A DNA stretch of 64,000 bases, taken from Akkermansia muciniphila. GTDB lineage: Bacteria; Verrucomicrobiota; Verrucomicrobiia; Verrucomicrobiales; DEV007. Shown piece by piece: positions 1 to 11,724 of the stretch (the stretch's first letter is position 1; each line of letters starts with the position of its first letter). The stretch lies in assembly GCA_945883495.1 (NCBI GenBank), contig CAMCXS010000007.1:1-64000 (forward strand), in the 5' to 3' direction. The translations under genes and the position numbers were made by a program. Below the pieces are notes generated by a model that saw nothing but the letters and a program-made list of their open reading frames with translations, was not told the DNA's origin and did not search any database.

Positions 1-3
1 AAA

Positions 4-149
<146 letters not shown>

Positions 150-249
150 CACCGTTGAACCTCCAGGCTAACTTGCGGGCCCCGGAGCCGAAAAGTGACT
201 CTCCGTTCCACTTCGGCGCGCCGTGGATTGTCTGCTAGATTCGGATAAG

Positions 250-605
250 GGATTGGCGTTCTCCTTCGGGGGATTGGCGTTCTCCTTTGGAGAATTGGCG
301 TTCTCCTTTGGGGGATTGGCGTTCTCCTTTGGGGGATTGGCCTTCTCCTTTGGGGGATTGGCCTTCTCCTTTGAGTGTTCGCGTTCTCCTTTGAAGGATT
401 GGCGTTCTCCTTAGAAGGATCGGCGTTCTCCTTTGAAGAATTGGCATTCTCCTTTGAAGGATCGGCGTTCTCCTTTGAAGGATTGGCGTTCTCCTTTGAA
501 GGATTGGCGTTCTCCTTTGAAGGATCGGCGTTCTCCTTTGAAGAATTGGCGTTCTCCTTTGAAGGATTGGCCTTCTCCTTTGAAGGATTGGCGTTCTTCT
601 TTCGA
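250..605. repeat. 21-bp tandem repeat array (about 17 units)
   Basis: The unit is close to GATTGGCGTTCTCCTTTGAAG, repeated about 17 times without spacers. Early copies end in GGGG and later ones in GAAG, so the array has two sub-families. One copy near 375 is a base short, which shifts the frame. Because 21 is a multiple of three, several frames stay open on both strands, but no frame has a credible protein or conserved start. I treat it as a non-coding minisatellite just downstream of oxyR. Confidence 0.9.
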
Positions 606-672
606 GCCGCTCCCAGGGGAATGCGAGAGTTTTGCGTCCGTTGGCCGCATCTCCCTTCCGGTCAAGCCAAAC

Positions 673-4035
<3,363 letters not shown>

Positions 4036-4046
4036 TCGACTCGCCG

Positions 4047-4077
4047 CCGCCCCAAGGTCCGGCCGGCCTTGGGGCGG
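4047..4077 (+). terminator. Hairpin after katG
   Basis: A perfect 11-bp inverted repeat, CCGCCCCAAGG and CCTTGGGGCGG, with a 9-base loop starts 12 bases past the katG stop codon. There is no T run, so it is either a weak intrinsic terminator or an RNA-stabilising 3' hairpin. Confidence 0.6.
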
Positions 4078-4202
4078 GGGGCGCAACCTTTCGGTTCCCG
4101 ATTCTCAACGAAATTCGGGCCTCGGGGAGCAAAGCGCCCGGCGGTCGTGATTTTTTGGATTGACGTTGCGGACGATCTTTAGATGACCTAAATCTTTTTG
4201 CG

Positions 4203-5153
4203 ATGCTGCATCTGACCGTCCATCACTCCGCGTCGGAAGGAACTGAGTATTGGCTCACCCGGCCCATGATTACGATCGGGCGGACGGGTGTGAATGATGT
4301 AGTCATCGATTCTCTCGGCGTTGCTCCGAATCATGCGCGGCTGTCCTTGACCGAAGCGGGGGATGCCTACCGAATCGAGGCGTTGGAATCGTTACTCGGG
4401 ACCTTCGTAAACGGACAACGCATCCGGTCCGCGATTTTGGAACCGGGCGACCGGATTCGCTTTGGCTCGGTCGATGCCATCCTCACCGACGATCCGGCTC
4501 CGGCGCCATCGGCATATGCAGCGGAGGACGATGCCGCGCAGCGAGCGATTTTGCGGATCGCCGAGTTGGAGGCGCAGTTGAAATCCCGGGAAAATCAGCT
4601 GGGAGACGTATCCCGTGAGCTCGCGTTGAAGACGAGCGAACTGAACCGCGTCCAGGCGGAGCTTCACCAAACCCGCACCGCGCTGGCGCAGTCCCAGCAA
4701 GATCACGCCAACTCCGAAGAAAATTGGCACTATCGCTACAACACCCTCACGGCGGAGCTTCTCGACGCCCGGCAGCAGCGGGATGCCGCCCTGGCCGAAG
4801 CTGCAAATTACAAGGCGCGGCTGGAAGACACGGAACGCCGTCTCGCCGAGCTTGATGAAAGTGCGAGGAAGCGCATCCAACGCGGCCACGACACGATTTC
4901 CGCCCTCCGCCGCCGGTCCGCGCAGCAGGATAGCGAGATGCGGGAGGCCCGATACGAAATCATGAAGTTGCGCCGCGGCAAGGAAGCGGCGGACACGCTT
5001 TTGGAATCCGTAAAACGTTGCTACGCCCGGGACAAAAAGCAGCACACGCGCCTCGTCGAGCAGTTCCGGGAGCGTGCCCGCCAGGAGAATCTCCGGGCCG
5101 AGCATGCGTTGTCGCAGTTGGCGAAGCTGACGGACGCCGTGAGAGCTTCCTGA
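4203..5153 (+). CDS. FHA-domain protein with long coiled coil
   Basis: Residues about 1-100 form a forkhead-associated domain: the stretch TIGRTGVNDVVIDSLGVAPN, the NHARL region and GTFVNGQRI follow the usual FHA strand pattern, and such domains bind phosphothreonine. Residues about 110-310 are Glu/Lys/Arg/Ala/Gln-rich with heptad character, indicating a long coiled coil. No signal peptide or membrane segment is seen, so it is probably a cytoplasmic scaffold reading a Ser/Thr kinase signal. A kinase gene lies 11 kb away at 15451, but no direct link is shown. The AT-rich stretch just upstream contains TTGACG and probably the promoter. Confidence 0.82.
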   Translation: MLHLTVHHSASEGTEYWLTRPMITIGRTGVNDVVIDSLGVAPNHARLSLTEAGDAYRIEALESLLGTFVNGQRIRSAILEPGDRIRFGSVDAILTDDPAPAPSAYAAEDDAAQRAILRIAELEAQLKSRENQLGDVSRELALKTSELNRVQAELHQTRTALAQSQQDHANSEENWHYRYNTLTAELLDARQQRDAALAEAANYKARLEDTERRLAELDESARKRIQRGHDTISALRRRSAQQDSEMREARYEIMKLRRGKEAADTLLESVKRCYARDKKQHTRLVEQFRERARQENLRAEHALSQLAKLTDAVRAS

Positions 5154-5175
5154 GAGATTCCGAGCGCGGGAAGGT

Positions 5176-5412
5176 ATGGACCGACGTTGCTTTCTAAGCT
5201 TGGTCGGCACTGGAGCCTTGTCCGCGCCTTTGTGGGCGGGGACGACGGAGGAGCGGGCAGCGGTCGAAGCCGCGCACCGGGAAATTTGGCGCCGGTTTAT
5301 TACCCCGCATGGGACGTTTTTCGATTACACCGGCCTCGACGGCACCGTGCTCCTGCCAACGGCGGAAGAGTGCCGGGACGGGAAGCCAAATGCGCTGGGC
5401 TGGTGGGCGCCA
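5176..5412 (+). pseudogene. 5' remnant of a secreted protein gene, truncated
   Basis: The first about 79 residues look real. There is a signal peptide (MDRRCFLSLVGTGALSAPLWA), then a conserved-looking segment with REIWRRFITPHGTFFDYTGL, EECRDGKPNALGWWAP. After that the frame runs into low-quality sequence antisense to the terC-like gene, with no sign of the rest of a domain, and neighbouring frames do not pick it up. I read this as the 5' end of a larger exported protein whose 3' part was lost in a rearrangement. The alternative is a very short diverged protein. The family name is not assigned; similar motifs occur in secreted proteins of this phylum as far as I recall. Confidence 0.5.
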
Positions 5413-5455
5413 CCTGCCTCTTTTTCATGGCGGAGTGCGTGCCTTGGCAGATCGC

Positions 5456-6307
5456 TCAGTTGCCCGGTTGAGGCTGGCCGTCCTCGGTCTCCTTGGCCGT
5501 CCGCTTCATCATCTTGGTCATGGCTTCGTGGAGCTTGCGCAGGGGCCAGAAGACGCCGTCGAGGATTCCGGCGAAGGCGCGCATCACGGGCTGGGAAATG
5601 GTTACGACCGGCAGCAGCACGGCACGGACAGGGCCTCCCTTTTCGTAAAGCAGCGACAAGGCGGCGATGGCCACGACGCCGATGAACTTTTCCCACGAAT
5701 GCACGTGGAAATGGAAGATGAGCTCGGCGAGCAGAATAAAGCCGACGTAACCGACCAGCAGAAAGGCGGTTTTCGCGAGAATCGGGAATTTTTGGAGCAG
5801 GGTCAGGCAATAGCCGGCAAGGAAACGGAGCGCGAGAATCCCGATGAAGACGCCGGCGTAAACGACCCACATTTCGCGATCGCCCGTGGTTGGATCCTTG
5901 GGCGCGAGGGCCACGGCGGCCACGACGTTGTCCAGGGACAGGCTCAAATCCATGATCTCGATCTGGACGATCGTCATGAGCAAGCCGGGTTTCTTCCGGC
6001 GGGAAGCCCCCTCCTCATCGTCCTCGGGTTGAGTGAGGTGGGAACACATCAAGTAAATGAGGTAAGCCGCCCCGATGATATTCAACCAGGGGTTTTCCGC
6101 GATCCAGGTCACCACGGCCAAGGCGATGCCCCGGAACACGTAAGCCCCGATGATCCCCAGCCGCAGCGCCAGCGTCTTCTGGCGTCCCGGAAGGTGATTC
6201 GCCATCGCCGCGATGGCTAGGGCGTTGTCTACGGAGAGGAGGCCCTCGATAATCACCAACGAGATGATGACGGGGATGGCCGTGAGGATGTCGGAAGCCG
6301 TGAACAT
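5456..6307 (-). CDS. TerC/YkoY-family integral membrane protein
   Basis: This 283-residue polytopic membrane protein belongs to the TerC family, which is linked to metal-ion export (manganese in studied members) and tellurite resistance. Diagnostic motifs are SVDNALAIAAMA near residue 25 and MDLSLSLDNVVAAVALA in the middle. The acidic DN pairs within membrane helices are the proposed metal-coordinating sites. About seven hydrophobic segments can be seen, with a charged cytoplasmic loop (EDDEEGASRRKK) between the halves. I looked upstream for a yybP-ykoY manganese riboswitch, often found with this family, and saw none. The gene converges on the truncated remnant at 5176. Confidence 0.88.
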   Translation of the reverse strand: MFTASDILTAIPVIISLVIIEGLLSVDNALAIAAMANHLPGRQKTLALRLGIIGAYVFRGIALAVVTWIAENPWLNIIGAAYLIYLMCSHLTQPEDDEEGASRRKKPGLLMTIVQIEIMDLSLSLDNVVAAVALAPKDPTTGDREMWVVYAGVFIGILALRFLAGYCLTLLQKFPILAKTAFLLVGYVGFILLAELIFHFHVHSWEKFIGVVAIAALSLLYEKGGPVRAVLLPVVTISQPVMRAFAGILDGVFWPLRKLHEAMTKMMKRTAKETEDGQPQPGN

Positions 6308-6420
6308 GAAACCGGGCGGCGCGCACCCTGGATGCGTTCGCCAATCTTGGGAAGCGGAAAGTTCTTCGAGTGAGGGCCGATTGCTTGCGATTTCCCCCGT
6401 TCTGCCTCTAGGCTGCCACG

Positions 6421-8706
6421 ATGACCCGGGCCACCCTCACCCTGCTTTGTGCTTCGCTTGCCTCCCTGAGCTTCGCCGACGGACCTCGTTTCGAGGCGCA
6501 AATCATCGACTCCGCCATCGAAATCGGTTACGGCCTAGCCATCGCTGACGTGGATGGCGATGCCAAGGAAGACATCTTGCTCGCGGACAAACGCGAGATC
6601 GTTTGGTATCGCAACCCGGGGTGGGAGAAACACGTGATCGCCCGGAATCTGACGCTCCGCGACAACGTTTGTCTCGCGGCGCGTGACCTGGACGGCGACG
6701 GGAAGTGCGAGATCGCGGTAGGCGCGAATTGGAACCCGGGCGAGACCAAGGATGAAGCGGCGTCCGGTTCGGTTCATTATCTGGTGGCTCCGGCGGACCG
6801 GACGCACCCGTGGACGGCGGTGACGTTGCCGCATGAGCCGACGGTGCATCGCATGCATTGGCGCCGCAACGAGAAGGGGAGATGGGAGCTGGTGATGCTG
6901 CCTCTCCACGGACGGGGCAACGTGAAGGGGCAGGGCGCGCCGGTTCGCGTCATCGCCTATGAACTTCCGGCGGACCCGGGGCAGGCCAAAAACTGGAGCA
7001 CCCGGGTGGTCGATGAAAGCCTGCACTTGACCCATAACTTCGACATCGCCCGCACGCCTTCTGGACCGGAAGCGATGATCATCGGCGGCGCGGAGGGGCT
7101 GCTCACGGTGCTGCCGGCTGGCAAAACGGAGATGACCATCCCCACCTTTGCCGGAAAGGCAGGGATCGGTGAGTTGCGCTATGGGCCGAATCGTCTGACC
7201 CGCGGCCGTTCCCTGGTGCATTATGCCGCCATCGAACCGATGCATGGCAACGAGCTCGTCGTCTATTCCGTGGCCGCGGAGACCTCTGGGGTGCACCAGC
7301 CCGTTTGGAAGCGGGACGTGATCGATAGCACCCTGGCCGACGGGCATGCCCTGGCTTGTGGCGATCTGTTGGGCAATGGCCGGGAACAAATCGTGGCTGG
7401 ATGGCGCAAACCGGATGCCACCGGCAAGGTTGGGGTTCGGATTTACGATTGGGACGAGGCCACCGCCCAGTGGACGGCCCACCTGATCGACGACAACGGC
7501 ATGGCGACGGAGGATCTAAAAATCGCGGACCTCAACGGGGACGGAAAGCCGGACATCATCGCCGCCGGACGGAACACGAAGAACGTGAAGGTTTATTGGA
7601 ACCGCTCCGCCCGGCCCGCCACCGCCGCGCTCGACGAGGGATGGAAGAAGCACGTCATTTGGAAAGGTGAATCCTGCGCGACCGCGGTGACCGCTGATGC
7701 GAACGGGGATCGGCGGCTCGACGTTTTCTTCAGCGCGGGCGGCAAGGATTGGCTGGCTTTGGCGCCCGGTTGGAAACTGGTGGAGCTTTACAGCGGCAAA
7801 GACCGGACCCGGGGTTGCATTCACAGCGAGGCGATGGACGTGGACGGGGACGGCGATCCCGACTTCATCGGAGGGGCGCGGATGGTCTACTGGCTGGAAA
7901 ACCCCGGTGGCGCCAAAGCAGCGGACGGGAAGTGGACCTTCCACGTGGCGGAAGATCAGATCACCGGCGTCCACTGCGTGCTGCGGGGCGACGTCGATGG
8001 AAACGGCACCGCGGATCTGATTACGAACGAGTTCAATCCCTCTGGCCCCCTGGCGAATTCGTTGCTCTGGCTGGAAACGCCCAAGGCAGCGGGCCAGCCC
8101 TGGACGCACCACGTGATTGCCGCCGGAGACGCGGGCGGGGGGAATCACTACATGGGCTTGGGCGACCTCGATGGCGATGGCGACCAAGACTTGGCCTGCG
8201 GAGCCAAGGGCAAACCGTTCCAGGGCGGCAATTGGTTCGGCTGGTGGGAAAACACCGGCTCGCATCCGTGGAAAAAGCATCTCTTGGCCGAGGGACGGAT
8301 CGGCGCCACGTGCATGGTGCCCGGGGACTTGGACGGCGACGGGGATCTCGACCTGATGGCTTCGTGCGGTCACGGCACCGGCGTTCTCTGGTTTGAAAAC
8401 AAAGGCAGCGGCCTGTTCCCGCCTCGTGAGATCGATCCGATGCTCTCCGGCCCACACTGCCTGACGGTGGCTGACTTTGACCGCGACGGCGACCTCGATG
8501 CCGCCACGGTGGGCAAGGACGATTTCCGCGCTGTTTGGTATGAGAACGACGGCAAGGGCACGTTTAGAGTCCACGACATTGACGACAACCAAGCAGCCTA
8601 CGACATCCGTTCCGTGGACCTGGACGGGGACCGGGACTTGGATCTGCTGGTGGCTGGGCAATTGAGCCGGAATGTCGTTTGGTACGAGAATCTCAGGCTG
8701 CGGTAG
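6421..8706 (+). CDS. Secreted FG-GAP/VCBS repeat protein
   Basis: A 761-residue exported protein with an N-terminal signal peptide (MTRATLTLLCASLASLSFADG). The rest is a series of FG-GAP/VCBS-type repeats with calcium-loop-like motifs such as DVDGDAKEDI, DLDGDGKCEI, DLNGDGKPDI, DVDGDGDPDF, DLDGDGDQDL, DFDRDGDLDA and DLDGDRDLDL. Each Asp-rich loop is followed by Trp/Tyr-Glu-Asn motifs (WYRNPG, WLENPG, WYEN). Such repeats fold as beta-propeller blades, here probably one or two seven-bladed propellers. The location is periplasmic or extracellular. No enzymatic domain is visible, so a binding or scaffold role is likely. It stands alone, followed by a short 9-bp repeat. Confidence 0.85.
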   Translation: MTRATLTLLCASLASLSFADGPRFEAQIIDSAIEIGYGLAIADVDGDAKEDILLADKREIVWYRNPGWEKHVIARNLTLRDNVCLAARDLDGDGKCEIAVGANWNPGETKDEAASGSVHYLVAPADRTHPWTAVTLPHEPTVHRMHWRRNEKGRWELVMLPLHGRGNVKGQGAPVRVIAYELPADPGQAKNWSTRVVDESLHLTHNFDIARTPSGPEAMIIGGAEGLLTVLPAGKTEMTIPTFAGKAGIGELRYGPNRLTRGRSLVHYAAIEPMHGNELVVYSVAAETSGVHQPVWKRDVIDSTLADGHALACGDLLGNGREQIVAGWRKPDATGKVGVRIYDWDEATAQWTAHLIDDNGMATEDLKIADLNGDGKPDIIAAGRNTKNVKVYWNRSARPATAALDEGWKKHVIWKGESCATAVTADANGDRRLDVFFSAGGKDWLALAPGWKLVELYSGKDRTRGCIHSEAMDVDGDGDPDFIGGARMVYWLENPGGAKAADGKWTFHVAEDQITGVHCVLRGDVDGNGTADLITNEFNPSGPLANSLLWLETPKAAGQPWTHHVIAAGDAGGGNHYMGLGDLDGDGDQDLACGAKGKPFQGGNWFGWWENTGSHPWKKHLLAEGRIGATCMVPGDLDGDGDLDLMASCGHGTGVLWFENKGSGLFPPREIDPMLSGPHCLTVADFDRDGDLDAATVGKDDFRAVWYENDGKGTFRVHDIDDNQAAYDIRSVDLDGDRDLDLLVAGQLSRNVVWYENLRLR

Positions 8707-8735
8707 ATCGGACGGATCGGACGGATTCGACGATT
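8707..8735. repeat. Short 9-bp repeat (TCGGACGGA-like, 3 copies)
   Basis: Directly after the FG-GAP gene are two good copies and one imperfect copy of a 9-base unit TCGGACGGA. The same unit recurs as a longer array at 11604-11690, so the two loci probably share an origin. Confidence 0.6.
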
Positions 8736-8804
8736 CCGCCGCATTGAGAAAACCCCTTCGCGAAAACCGGTTGCAACGGCGGGTATCCTGGCGTTGCTGG
8801 GCGG

Positions 8805-10439
8805 ATGTCAGGTAGGGACATTCTGGAGGTCGCGGGGGAGTTGGGCGTTCCGGCGTCGCAGGTGGAGACTTACGGCCGGGACCGGGCCAAGATTAGTCTC
8901 GATCACATCCTCTCCGCGCCATCACGGGGCAAGCTGATCCTGGTGAGCGCGATCACGCCGACGCCGGCTGGGGAAGGAAAAACGACGACCTCGATCGCCT
9001 TGGCGCAAGGGCTCCGGCATCTGGGCAAGAGCGCGGCGCTGGCCTTGCGGGAGCCATCCATGGGGCCGGTGTTTGGCCGCAAAGGCGGAGCCACGGGGGG
9101 CGGCAAGGCCTCGGTGATTCCGGTGGAGAAGATCAATCTCCACTTCAATGGCGATTTCCACGCCATCACTGCGGCGCACAATCTCATCGCGGCGGTGCTC
9201 GACAATCAATTGCACTTTAAGGACACGGCGCTCGATCCCGATCAAGTGTTGTGGAAGCGGGTGCTCGATTCCAACGACCGCGCGCTCCGGTCCATCCGGC
9301 TGGGCAATGACGATGGTCGAGGAGTGACCCGCCGGTCAGGGTTTGACATCACGGCCGCCAGCGAGGTGATGGCGATCCTTTGCCTGGCGGAGGGAATTGA
9401 GGATCTGCGGGCGCGGCTCGACCGGATTTTGCTCGGCTTCAGCGACAAAGGGGAGCCAGTTTGGGCCAAGGAATTGAATATCACCGGCGCCTTGCTGGCG
9501 ATTCTGCGGGACGCCTTGATGCCGAATCTGGTGCAATCGCTCGAAGGCGTGCCAGCCGTCGTGCACGGTGGCCCCTTCGCGAACATCGCTCATGGGTGCA
9601 ACTCCGTGTTGGCGACGCGCACTGCGCTGGCTGGGGCCGATTACGTCGTCACGGAAGCCGGTTTCGCGTTCGACTTGGGTGGAGAGAAGTTTCACCACAT
9701 CAAGTGCCGCTCCTCGGGCTTGGCTCCGGCCGCGATTGTGTTGGTGGCGACCTTGCGTGCCTTGAAAATGCATGGAGGCGTGGCGTTAGAGAACCTCTCC
9801 ATCCCAGCGCCCGGAGCTGTCGAGGCCGGTCTGGAGAACCTGGCGGCGCACTTGGATGCGGCGGCGCTGTTTGAGCGGCCGGTCGTCGTGGCCCTCAATC
9901 ATTTCCCTACGGACACCGATGAGGAAATCGCCATCGTGCGGCGCTACTGCGAATCGCGAGGGGTTCCCTGCCTGGTTTCCCGCGGGTTTGCCGACGGCGG
10001 GCCGGGCGGCGCGGAGCTGGCGGAGGCGGTATTGGAGAAGGCTGCGATTCCGAGTCCGGCGTTGCCGATGCTCTACCCGATTGAGGCTTCTCTCCCGGAG
10101 AAAATCGAGACCATCGCCAAGCGTGTCTACGGTGCGGACGGGGTCGATTTCACCGCCAACGCCCGCCGCAAGCTGGAGATGGCGGCGGCGATGGGTTGGT
10201 CCAACCTGCCGGTGTGCATGGCCAAAACGCAGAATTCGCTTTCGGACGATCCAAACCGGCTGGGGCGGCCCACGGGATTCCGGATCACGGTAAGGGACTT
10301 GGAATTTGCGATCGGGGCCGGTTTCGTGGTGGCCTTGACCGGGAACATTCTCCGGATGCCGGCGTTGCCTCGCCGGCCTTCCGCGGAGCACATTCAGGTG
10401 GCGCCGGATGGAACCATCGCGGGTCTAATGGCCGGCTGA
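8805..10439 (+). CDS. fhs: Formate-tetrahydrofolate ligase
   Basis: This enzyme joins formate to tetrahydrofolate using ATP, giving 10-formyl-THF for purine synthesis and one-carbon metabolism. At 544 residues it is close to the usual 555. The nucleotide-binding loop TPTPAGEGKTTT lies at residues 51-62. Further family signatures are REPSMGPVFGRKGGATGGG, the LHFNGDFHAI segment, FDITAASEVMAI and TEAGFAFDLGGEKF. It is cytoplasmic. The C-terminal hydrophobic segment GNILRMPALPRRPSA is also typical. The 10-formyl-THF product is what the PurN half of the fusion at 32544 would consume, although the genes are not linked. It stands in the same direction as the following DUF6807 gene, with 68 bases between them. 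Confidence 0.96.
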   Translation: MSGRDILEVAGELGVPASQVETYGRDRAKISLDHILSAPSRGKLILVSAITPTPAGEGKTTTSIALAQGLRHLGKSAALALREPSMGPVFGRKGGATGGGKASVIPVEKINLHFNGDFHAITAAHNLIAAVLDNQLHFKDTALDPDQVLWKRVLDSNDRALRSIRLGNDDGRGVTRRSGFDITAASEVMAILCLAEGIEDLRARLDRILLGFSDKGEPVWAKELNITGALLAILRDALMPNLVQSLEGVPAVVHGGPFANIAHGCNSVLATRTALAGADYVVTEAGFAFDLGGEKFHHIKCRSSGLAPAAIVLVATLRALKMHGGVALENLSIPAPGAVEAGLENLAAHLDAAALFERPVVVALNHFPTDTDEEIAIVRRYCESRGVPCLVSRGFADGGPGGAELAEAVLEKAAIPSPALPMLYPIEASLPEKIETIAKRVYGADGVDFTANARRKLEMAAAMGWSNLPVCMAKTQNSLSDDPNRLGRPTGFRITVRDLEFAIGAGFVVALTGNILRMPALPRRPSAEHIQVAPDGTIAGLMAG

Positions 10440-10507
10440 AGTCATCAAAACCGAATTCTGGATCGAACATTGCGCGGCGGGCCGAAGCCTGCTGGAATCA
10501 GCCCACG

Positions 10508-11488
10508 ATGAAGCTTCTTGCATACCCCCTGTTTGCTCTGGTGTTCGCCTGCTCCCCGGCGTTCGCGGAAACCACCGTGGAGAAAAGCGAGGCCGGTGCG
10601 GTCGTGAAAATCGATGGCCAGCTCTTCACGGAATACGTGACGCTTTCTGGAACCAAGCCGGTTTTGTGGCCGATCATGGGTCCGACGGGCAAGAAGATGA
10701 CCCGGGATTACCCGATGCTGAAGACGGAAGGGGAAACGGCGGACCACCCGCATCACCGTTCCCTCTGGTTCTCCTTCGACAAGGTCAACGACGTGAACTT
10801 CTGGGCGGAACCGGGAAGTCTCACCGGAGGCGATCCGGCCAAGGACAAACCGGAGATTGGGATGCAGAAGCACCGCGAGTTTCGCGCCTTGGAGGGCGGT
10901 GACAGCGGCCGCATCGTCAGCGTCACAGATTGGGTGACCGCGGATGGCAAGAAGGTGCTGGAGGACGAACGCACCGTCACGTTCCACGTCACGGCAGACA
11001 CCCGGATCATCGACTTCGACATCGAACTAAAGGCGACCGAGGGGGACGTTCACTTTGGTGATAGTAAGGAAGGCGTCTTTGGCATCCGCGTGCCGACGAG
11101 CATGGACGTCGAGCAGAAGGTCGACAAATCGGCGGAGCCCGGCCACATCGTGAGCAGCGAAGGCTTGGCGGATGCGGAAGCTTGGGGAAAACCGGCGGCT
11201 TGGGTGGATTACCACGGGAAAGTGGCCGGGGAGCACCTAGGCATCGCCATCTTGAATCATCCCTCCAGCTTCCGGTATCCGACTCCGTGGCACGTACGCA
11301 CCTACGGGCTGTTCGCGGCGAACTGCTTCGGGTTGCAGGCCTTCAATAAGGAAGCCGAGCCGGGCGACTACCACCTGGAAAAGGGCAAAACGCTGGCCTT
11401 CCGGTATCGGGTCGTTCTTCACCGAGGCGACGAAAAAGCCGGGAAGATCGCGGAAGCGTTCGCGGACTACGAGCGCGAAGGAAAGTAA
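10508..11488 (+). CDS. Secreted DUF6807 (PmoA-like) family protein
   Basis: A 326-residue protein with a signal peptide (MKLLAYPLFALVFACSPAFAE). The body matches what is known as DUF6807, sometimes annotated 'PmoA', which is not the methane monooxygenase subunit. Typical features are PVLWPIMGPTGKKMTRDYPM, the histidine cluster DHPHHRSLWFSF, and the aromatic tail HVRTYGLFAANCFG. The fold is thought to be a beta-sandwich like sugar-binding or epimerase folds, and the genes often sit near carbohydrate catabolism genes; no such neighbours are seen here. I chose the start giving a proper signal peptide; a longer frame upstream overlaps fhs. Confidence 0.85.
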   Translation: MKLLAYPLFALVFACSPAFAETTVEKSEAGAVVKIDGQLFTEYVTLSGTKPVLWPIMGPTGKKMTRDYPMLKTEGETADHPHHRSLWFSFDKVNDVNFWAEPGSLTGGDPAKDKPEIGMQKHREFRALEGGDSGRIVSVTDWVTADGKKVLEDERTVTFHVTADTRIIDFDIELKATEGDVHFGDSKEGVFGIRVPTSMDVEQKVDKSAEPGHIVSSEGLADAEAWGKPAAWVDYHGKVAGEHLGIAILNHPSSFRYPTPWHVRTYGLFAANCFGLQAFNKEAEPGDYHLEKGKTLAFRYRVVLHRGDEKAGKIAEAFADYEREGK

Positions 11489-11522
11489 TCGCTTCGGGGG
11501 AATTCTGCCGCAGGGCCGGAGG

Positions 11523-11600
11523 GATTCACCGAGCGGTGGCGGAACGCAATCCCAGGGCAGGATGATTTCACCGTGCGGTTGAATGATTCTACCGTGCGGT
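11523..11600. repeat. Three degenerate copies of a GATTYACCGTGCGGT element
   Basis: Before the 9-bp array are three copies of a short element: GATTCACCGAGCGGTGG near 11523, GATTTCACCGTGCGGTTG near 11563 and GATTCTACCGTGCGGTGG near 11584. Spacing is irregular (about 40 and 21 bases). They may be remnants of a tandem array or binding sites upstream of the DUF445 pair. Confidence 0.5.
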
Positions 11601-11603
11601 GGG

Positions 11604-11690
11604 GTCGGACGGGTCAGACGGGTCGGACGGGTCGGACGGGTCGGACGGGTCGGACGGGTCGGACGGGTCGGACGGGTCGGACGGATCGAT
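11604..11690. repeat. 9-bp tandem repeat array (GTCGGACGG, about 10 copies)
   Basis: A nearly perfect array of the 9-base unit GTCGGACGG runs without spacers up to the region upstream of the first DUF445 gene. It reads in frame as Gly-Ser-Asp triplets if the distant GTG at 11599 is used as start. I judge it intergenic, because the same unit also occurs after an unrelated gene at 8707. Confidence 0.85.
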
Positions 11691-11724
11691 TGCGCAGCTC
11701 TCCGCTGCGGCTAAACTGCCCGGG

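Noticed and set aside
250-605. Possible CRISPR array
   Set aside because: Units are contiguous, with no variable spacers, and no cas genes are present.
5187-5685. Continuations of the truncated gene in other frames
   Set aside because: The frames lose any family-like sequence after about 5412 and overlap the antisense of the terC-like gene.
6308-6420. Manganese (yybP-ykoY) riboswitch before the terC-like gene
   Set aside because: I could not find the conserved GGGGAGUAG-type motif or two-helix layout on the minus strand.
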